Source: Triatoma infestans
Lineage: Eukaryota > Arthropoda > Insecta > Hemiptera > Reduviidae
Assembly (NCBI GenBank): GCA_011037195.1
Contig: JAAEAF010002490.1
Location: 62,001-126,000, forward strand
Length of the DNA: 64,000 nt
Direction of reading: 5' to 3'
Made by a program: the position numbers and the translations under genes
The notes under the pieces: generated by a model
What the model saw: the letters and a program-made list of their open reading frames with translations, nothing else
Told to the model about the DNA's origin: nothing
The model's database searches: none
Part shown: positions 57,939-64,000 of the stretch, in pieces
How the letters are laid out: every line of letters begins with the position of its first letter
Position numbering within the stretch: position 1 is the first letter of the stretch

Positions 57939-58990
57939 TTTACCCTCAGGGGCAGGCAGTCCCTCCCGGAGCTCGCGCTCATAACTGTCCAAATATGCTA
58001 TACTGAACACATCAAACCCGTAGATTGAGTAGACTAAAACTTTCCCTCTTAAACTGATAACCTCAAAAAAAAAAAACCATAATATCTGCCAAAAAAAAAA
58101 AAATGGAGGCCCTAATTCCAATTTGCCCAACAGACCCCACCCCATTACTCGATATTCCTGAGTAGGGAGATACAAAATTCTAAGCGCTCAAAATAAAAAC
58201 CTACCAGCTAAACATTCATAGTCCTATCGGCAATAATCACCGTCAACCCTACCTACATTCACCCACATAATAAACATAAGAACCTAACCTAAACCTAATC
58301 CTTTACACTAAGTTAAACAATAATTTGAAAACCACATAAAGCTACACAATCATTTCCCGTCGAACAATAGATTACGTTCAGACTTCACACGGACCCCGCC
58401 TACCTGACCGCAATAAAATTTCGATACTCAACAAGACGACGGTTTCGCGGAACGCCTCATAAGCTCTGTTATTCTCTAGAAGCAACGGGTGTCACTCCCC
58501 AGAACTAAATGAAAACCTACGTTCCTCCATTAGGTTTCACCCTTGAATCCTCGTATAAAGTGCCGTCTCGCGAGCTCCGCACCTGCAACTTCTATTCCTA
58601 ACCAAGCCCATCTGATACCACTTCTCGTTTAACTGCTCATGCCCAGTAACCAACTTTAGACACTGCGTCTATCAAATCCCTTGGGATAATCCTTCGGCCC
58701 ACTGTGGCGTGTGGCAGAATTAGAAAGATGATCCTTTTTTTTACTCGAACTACTCCATCTTTCTTTCCATACATTAATCTAACTACCTCTAACTTGTTTC
58801 TTCTCCCTTTCAAAAGCCACACCCCGTAATCCCCACCCAAGTTATCCACCGATACAAGGCTGCACAATAACACCCTCTGAGTCTGGCCGTCTCGTCTTGC
58901 CGTAGAAAATATTGACACGCTAACCTTGTTACTTCCAAATCGAGAGGAAGTCATCCCGTCAAAAAACTTGCAACACCTCCATTTTGGTCC
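57939..58990 (-). pseudogene. Decayed R1-like non-LTR retrotransposon, C-terminal part
   Basis: A poly-T run near 57931-57939 is the A tail on the minus strand. The body reads TSSRFGSNKVSVSIFSTARR at its 5' side, LPHATVGRRIIPRDLIDAVS later, then after a frameshift VTGHEQLNEKWYQMGLVRNR and SCRCGARE. This is parallel to the better preserved copy at 62749-63847 (VPDATGGRRMVPSEFSYAV, VTGHGLLNGKWYDMGLVNDF). The two share CGGAGCTCGCGCTCAT in the 3' UTR. Confidence 0.75.
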
Positions 58991-60246
58991 ATAGACATCA
59001 TTAATAATGTTGTCCCTTGAATAGAAGAAGGATACCTCAAAAAGACTTACTACTTTCTTATTGACTTAAGATTTCTCGAGAATATCTGGAAGACTTTAGT
59101 AGAATTCACCGACTTTGGAACATACGAGTCGTATAAGCCTAAAGGAAAATTGGATTGGCTACATCTTCAAAGATCTTGTGGTAATGCATGCTGACGAACA
59201 ATACTTACAAGGCATTCTCAACTTGACAACGGCTCCAATCTCATAACTCCATACGCACATTCTTCTAGTTTTTAAAAACCAATGTAGAAACAAAATGTAC
59301 AAGCCAATTCATGCAAGGTAGCCTGAGTAGATCTTCTAATTCGAACTGGATTTAACTTTATATCCCATTTGTCTATTTATCTTGTCACATATACTCCGAC
59401 ATTCACTCCGTACTCTAAGTTTACACAATAATTTGAATTATGTAGAGGTATGCTGATTAGATTCAATTATAATATAATCCTTTTTGGAATCGTGAATTGG
59501 AAATTTATTCTTCGTATAATGGCCGAACTAAAGAAGGTATCTGTCATTTCATGGTTAACTGGTCAGTTTTATTGGGAATACGCAGTAACTATTTTTTGTC
59601 GATTAATGTTAGCGCATTCCGAACTCATTGATCTCTTGATTGATTGTAATAACATCCGAACTATTGTAAATTATGCGTGACATGCTTGGTACTATCATAA
59701 AGAATTCATAGAGTTATTTAAGTATTAACTGCACCAGTAATAACTATATCAATGGTCTCAATGTAACTAAAATAATATTGTAAACATGTTTTCTTCTTTC
59801 TTTATCTATTATTATTAATATATTATTATTATTATTTGCTCATTCTCTAATTACATATCGAAGTAGTATTTATTATATTTATTGTTTTCTCTTTTTTTTT
59901 ATTTGAGAAATGGATTAATTTTCTAACCCATTCTAAATTAATTTAATTAATTTCTTTTTGTGCGTGTTTTCACCATACAGCCAACACTGGGATTAATATC
60001 GTTAATTTCCTTTTTACTTTACTGTTGACATGAAGTATTGTGATCGTGTCAAGTTTACGAAGTTACTAAAATAAATTTTTTGAGAACCTTATGAATCTAA
60101 AAAAGTTGTTTTTAGTAATTGGTCTCTTTGTGTTTGTGATTTTTGGTGTATGTGAGCAAACAGCATGAACTTTAAAATTACTAAAAAATTTTTATATGGG
60201 GAGCTTTAGGTTATACTATCATTGAACAGGTGTTACTTATGATTTA
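58991..60246. other. Non-coding stretch
   Basis: No coding frame I can support. A TTA run lies near 59808-59840. The part 59000-59350 is less AT-rich and may be a transposon relic, but I cannot assign it. Confidence 0.4.
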
Positions 60247-60443
60247 TTGTCGTCATACGTCAAAACATTGTCACGTGTAGGGACAAATTGGAATGAGGTT
60301 CAGTTCGAGGATAGATATTTTTGTGTCATATCTTGCTTTGTGCAGTTAATGAAACAAATTGATTCAATATCATGTTTCATACTTCAGGCACTATGATGAA
60401 ATGTTTTTACGTCTGCATAAGTTTTTCCTTGGTATCAATACTT
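60247..60443. repeat. Left arm of a 200-bp inverted duplication
   Basis: GTCGTCATACGTCAAAACAT to TTTTTCCTTGGTATCAATAC is present as its reverse complement at 60879-61107, at roughly 90 percent identity by eye, apart from about 33 extra bases in the right arm (around 60950-60985). The right arm lies inside the family A element at 60751-61281; the left arm lies outside it. Confidence 0.8.
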
Positions 60444-60788
60444 ATCTCGTCTTTCATTTGCAAAATTCAAGATTCAACCATCTTCTTTCCGTTCCTATTT
60501 TTGATATTTGTTAATTTGAACGTATTCATTAAATTTCCTGCGGTATTCCTGCAAAGTAGCTTTTCTAACAAGTGAAGAAACCGGGCCACTATCATGTTCT
60601 GTATTCTAGACCGATCTTGACCTTGACCTCTGGTAATTTACCACATTACCTGCATTCAGGTAATCTGTTTCAAGATAACATTCAATTGTTAAAGATAATT
60701 TTATCTTATTTTTTTTTTTCTTTTAAAAAGGAGGAAGAATAAGAAGAAATCAGAGACATTTTTGTGATAGCCTGCTTCATTTTGTTGT

Positions 60789-60826
60789 CATCGCCCGGTT
60801 TCGGGCGTCCGCCCATCTTCAGGATG
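60789..60826 (-). ncRNA. Hammerhead-like motif, family A, damaged at the cleavage triplet
   Basis: CAUC, CUGAAGA, U, GGGC-GGAC-GCCC, GAA, ACCGGG, C, GAUG. Only the U before the cleavage base differs from the best copy (G instead), which should prevent cleavage, since the triplet needs U in the middle. Confidence 0.5.
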
Positions 60827-60878
60827 CGTTTGTCAGACTTACACAGAGCAAATTCAGTTTACGCACTCAGTGAGTGTA

Positions 60879-61107
60879 AGTATCGATATCAAGGAAAAAC
60901 TTATGCAGACGTAAAAACATCTCATCATAGTGCCTGATGACCGAAATAAGGTGTGTCCGGAGATATGAAGTACGACAAACATGATATTGAATTAATTTGT
61001 TTCACTAACTACACAAAGCAAGATATAGCACAAAAATATCTATCCTCGAAGTGAACCTCATTCCAACTTGTCCCCCTATACGTGACAATGTTTTGACGTA
61101 TGACAAT
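60879..61107. repeat. Right arm of a 200-bp inverted duplication
   Basis: Reverse complement of 60247-60443, lying in the interior of the family A element. It holds an insertion (about 60950-60985) absent from the left arm. Confidence 0.8.
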
Positions 61108-61552
61108 ACGTTTACACAGAGTGTGTAAACTGAATTTGCTCTATCAAGTCTGTGTTATCACACTGTCTGACAAACGCATCCTGAAGATGGACGAACGTCC
61201 GAAGTCCACAAAATGAAGCAGGCTATGCACGGAAAATGTCTCTGATGCTTTCCAGCTCTACGGAACCAACCAAACACAACAAATAAGAAAAAATGTTGCA
61301 ATAATTTTATTTAATTTTACGAACATGTAATGGTTAGCGGGAAGAAGGTGATGGCTGGTGAAATGATAAAACTCTCAACTGGCACGTACTCAGTATTATA
61401 TTTTTTTATGGTCTACATAGTGAGAGAGAAAAAGCTGTATAGAGGCATGATGATGTAGTAGCGGATGTAGAATGGTAGTGTGGCTGATAGGAGTCGCTTG
61501 AATAGTAATGTGGCTAATAGTATTCTTGCTTGTTCTAATGATAGATTAGCTA

Positions 61553-61789
61553 TTTGTTGTGGTGGTTGTTCGCAGAGCTGGAAAGCATCAGAGACATTTT
61601 CCGTGGTAGCCTGCTTCATTTTGTGGTCATCGACCGGTTTCGGGCGTTCGCCCATCTTCAGGATGCGCTTTTCAGACAGTGTGCCAACACAGACTGTACA
61701 GAGACTTAGTTTCACACTAACTCTCGAACGCCCGAAAAACCGGTCGATGACCACAAAAGGAAGCAGGCTACACGAAAATGTCTCTGATG
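61553..61789. repeat. Compact family A element with exact 11-bp target duplication
   Basis: TAGATTAGCTA occurs at 61542-61552 and 61790-61800. The element is 237 bp. Its left end is complete (TTTGTTGTGGTGGTTGTTCG then CAGAGCTGGAAAGCATC), and its right end stops early at TGTCTCTGATG. Arms pair over about 100 bp. The left arm carries the best hammerhead-like core; the right arm keeps only its 3' half (61725-61750). Confidence 0.88.
61628..61665 (-). ncRNA. Complete hammerhead-ribozyme-like motif, family A
   Basis: Minus strand, 5' to 3': CAUC (helix I), CUGAAGA (core CUGANGA), U, GGGC-GAAC-GCCC (helix II with tetraloop, closed by G-C), GAA (core), ACCGGU (self-complementary helix III), C (cleavage position after GGU), GAUG (pairs with CAUC). 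Every core position of a minimal type I hammerhead is met except the extra U between A9 and helix II. A helix III of this kind has no loop, so activity would need two copies in one RNA or two molecules pairing. Hammerheads of that short-helix-III kind are known from Penelope-like retroelements and some satellite RNAs. Cleavage is not shown. Confidence 0.65.
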
Positions 61790-61800
61790 TAGATTAGCTA

Positions 61801-62330
61801 GTTTGACTAAAATTTGCTACTTCCACCAGATCTGCACCAGCGATTTGTGCTCCAGGCGGGCTTTCGCCGAAATTCTTCTGCGCTCATTTCGCCGACACCC
61901 TCTTCCTCGTCAAGACATAATAGTAGTATGAAATTAACAACATTGCAGTTTAAAAAACACTAAAACATTAATTAACACATAGCTTTTTAACCTCCTTTGG
62001 TCATTGACGGCAGAGTATAGGCACGACGCTGCAGTGACACCCATTTTCAGGGGTAGTTGATGGTGAACACTTTCGTGGTTGATCCTAAGGCTTGTTAAGC
62101 CTTAAGATTTTCGACTTTTTATCCCAATTTCTTCTATTTCTGGGTAAGAGTTTGAGATACCTTCCAGGGGGAAGATGGAAGCTTCCCAAGCTGAAGCTTT
62201 GGCCAATTTCATTGCATTGGGCGTGATAGTGGAGGTAATGCGTAGTTGATGGGCGTTTGAAGGTAGAGTTTGCTGCGACTGGTATTGAAACTATTATGAA
62301 GAAATTCGTTGATGCCGTTTTTTAGAATAT
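61801..62330. other. Non-coding stretch
   Basis: A GC-raised part (61820-61910 and 62000-62260) has no coding frame I recognise and may be an old retroelement piece. No bounded feature. Confidence 0.4.
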
Positions 62331-62535
62331 CGCAAAAAACGGCAAAAACAAATCAGTAAATTCGCACTACCGATTTATGGTTTTTAACCACACAGAAACC
62401 TCTGTATTAAATGCGGTGGTGGCACCTAAACGAAATACCAAGTTTTTGCTTTTTGAGATATTTTCTCAATGAAAATACACGCACACACACACACACACAG
62501 GCCATTCGTTAAAATGTGTTTTACACAGGAGGGGA
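62330..62535. repeat. Copy of unclassified dispersed repeat
   Basis: AATCAGTAAATTCGCACTAC then CGATTTATGG, GGTGGTGGCACCTAAACGAA then ATACCAAGTTT, GAGATATTTTCT, a CA run (62479-62500) and GCCATTCGTTAAAA follow the same order as in 7430-7600. Confidence 0.5.
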
Positions 62536-62748
62536 CTTTGTTCTTTGCTACGCGGTTACGGTGGCTACTGCGGCCATGCGCCTCCTAGCAGCCCAATTAA
62601 AGTAGCTTTTCTTAAGCTGATACAGTCGAAAATTTCTGATCTCATGCCCTTTAAGGCAGGACATGAGTCTAAATGGGACATTATTTCTTTGTGCCACACT
62701 GCATTCATTCTGGATCCCCTGGACAACGCCCATTGACAAAAGATACTT

Positions 62749-63847
62749 TTTTTTTTTTTAAATATCCCACTAGAGGGCAGTACCGGAGCTCGCGCTCATC
62801 CCTGCCCGTAAACGGTACAGCTAACTTATATACAAATCTATAAACGCGTGGGCAAAAATTTTATCCAATAGAAATTCCTAGTCTATCCACTGATCCGTTA
62901 AAGATCAAATATTATGCAAATATTGAGTATAAGGTCCAAAATCTTCGTAAACGATTAATATATTTCTAATCCACTGGCCTGTAACAATTCATTTCATTTC
63001 CCATTCACAATATTTACATCTCAAACCATTTACAAAACAAAACTGTTCCCCTGTACTCGATATTCCAGGGGGGCCACAACTAAACTATCCTAATATATTC
63101 TATTGTACGAATACACTTATCGTACATCCTAACCTTACCGCATTCATACCACACACCCAACTATAAATAAATAATGCACTCAACCCACATTCACTCCTCC
63201 TAATCTACCCAGCTATTGTTGACCCTTCTGGATAATGCCGCGGACGCAAATTTACTATAAGCTTCGTAAGCAAACTTATTCTCCAATAACAGACCCAGAT
63301 TTTCACTATTTAGTCCCACATGAAATCCAATCTTTCCCAACATTTGCAATCTCAGGTCATCATACGAACGGCAGTCGAAGATTATATGCTCCGCGGACTC
63401 ACGCTCTCCACAGTGACACCGGAAATCATTCACGAGCCCCATATCGTACCACTTTCCATTCAAAAGACCATGCCCTGTCACCAATCGCGCTACAGCGTAA
63501 GAAAACTCTGAGGGAACCATTCTCCTGCCTCCAGTAGCATCAGGAACAAAGCGAAAGGTTGTCCTACCCTTACTTGAAGACGCCCAACGAGCTTTCCATT
63601 GCTCCCGCAAATCGTCATCTATTTTTATACTTTCCTGTTGGAGTCTCCAGAGCTCAAAATCACTACTCCCCGCCTGAATAGGTAACGCCTCCACCGTTAT
63701 ACCGGCAAAGGAAAAGTTCCTACGCTTCCTCAGAAAATATCTGGCCGCGGACCTCACGACTTCCAGATCCATAGGTAGACAGCCCGTGAGAACTTGAAGA
63801 GCCTCAGTTGATGTCGTTCTACTAAACCTGCCCATTAATCAAAATAC
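62749..63847 (-). mobile_element. 5'-truncated R1-like non-LTR retrotransposon with target duplication
   Basis: ACAAAAGATACTT occurs exactly at 62736-62748 and 63848-63860. A poly-T run right after the left copy is the A tail on the minus strand. The rest is a 3' UTR of about 440 bp and the end of the coding frame (63200-63835). Confidence 0.88.
63200..63835 (-). pseudogene. C-terminal 211 residues of an R1-like retrotransposon polyprotein
   Basis: Open without a stop for 211 residues, cut at its N-terminus by the insertion. TSTEALQVLTGCLPMDLEVV is the conserved start of the region after the reverse transcriptase domain in R1-type elements. It is followed by a charged helical part, GGRRMVPSEFSYAVARLVTG, the GLLNGKWYDMGLVNDFRCHC stretch, and a C-x-C ... 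H-x4-C zinc-knuckle pattern. It encodes no enzyme domain by itself. Because it is intact it must be a fairly recent copy, unlike the relic at 57939. Confidence 0.8.
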
Positions 63848-63860
63848 ACAAAAGATACTT

Positions 63861-64000
63861 CTGTTAATAGTCATGGCCAGCACTCATTTGGAAACAAGCC
63901 ATAAATATATTTCTGGGACAGAGGCATCTTCCGCTAATTTTTCGCAGAGCACTTCACTTTTTTTTTTTTACATTACCTGGCACAGGAGTTGCTGCGGGCT
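63861..64000. other. Unassigned end of window
   Basis: 140 bp of AT-rich flank after the target duplication. Nothing recognised. Confidence 0.5.

Larger units (their letters stand above)
60751..61281. repeat. Family A element with near-exact 13-bp target duplication
   Basis: AATAAGAAGAAAT (60738-60750) and AATAAGAAAAAAT (61282-61294) flank it with one mismatch. The left end is truncated (starts CAGAGACATTTTTGTGATAG), the right end complete (TGATGCTTTCCAGCTCTACG then GAACCAACCAAACACAACA). Left core 60789-60826 (minus) has helix I, CUGAAGA, GGGC-GGAC-GCCC and GAA intact but ACCGGG where ACCGGU is needed. Right core 61177-61203 (plus) has GGAC-GAAC-GUCC and has lost helix III and the cleavage side. 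Confidence 0.85.

Noticed and set aside
60751..61789. Family A elements as foldback or MITE-type DNA transposons
   Set aside because: Target duplications of 11-13 bp vary and one end is always truncated, which fits retroposition better.

Overview
The window is nuclear DNA from an arthropod, most likely an insect. It is strongly AT-rich, with split genes using GT/AG introns and many decayed transposable elements. The clade rests mainly on the stoned locus with a StnA-type first frame, which is known from insects. I cannot name a species.

Two host genes are well supported. (1) On the minus strand, 11243-18863, lie the first six coding exons of a Nab2/ZC3H14-type nuclear poly(A)-binding protein: N-terminal PWI-like fold, basic segment, disordered linker. 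Its CCCH zinc fingers are not seen and probably lie below position 1. (2) On the plus strand, 34495-44857, lies the stoned locus. A 2.56-kb frame for stoned A (stnA) is followed after only 22 bases by stoned B (stnB), whose 13 coding exons give 1254 residues with NPF motifs, stonin homology domain and mu-homology domain. The layout is that of a dicistronic mRNA for two endocytic adaptors of synaptic-vesicle retrieval. The StnA frame has no methionine codon after its start in 851 residues.

The rest is mostly repeats. Host-gene introns and flanks hold an internally deleted mariner (2373-3277), a Tc1 relic (22540-23470), another Tc1/mariner-superfamily relic (12489-13360), a long-TIR element (15220-16059), an RTE-like tail (25490-25920), non-LTR elements with RNase H domains (29666-30576, 31415-31708, 31709-32597, 51703-52158), R1-like C-termini (57939-58990, 62749-63847), tRNA-derived SINEs and an unclassified dispersed repeat.

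The most unusual repeat signal is three families of inverted-repeat elements (A, B, C) whose arms each carry a hammerhead-ribozyme-like core: CUGANGA, a hairpin closed by G-C, GAA, a short self-complementary helix III, a cleavage base, and flanks that pair as helix I. The best copy is at 61628-61665 on the minus strand. Family A copies are flanked by 11-13-bp target duplications and are cut short at one end, as expected of retroposons such as Penelope-like elements rather than DNA transposons.

Between these, 1-379, 632-2372, 7691-11242, 18864-19750, 23471-25489, 26980-29290, 45080-50040, 52171-53480 and 54540-56729 are AT-rich with homopolymer and microsatellite runs and no gene I can support. 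All calls come from reading the sequence and the translated frames; no database search was run.
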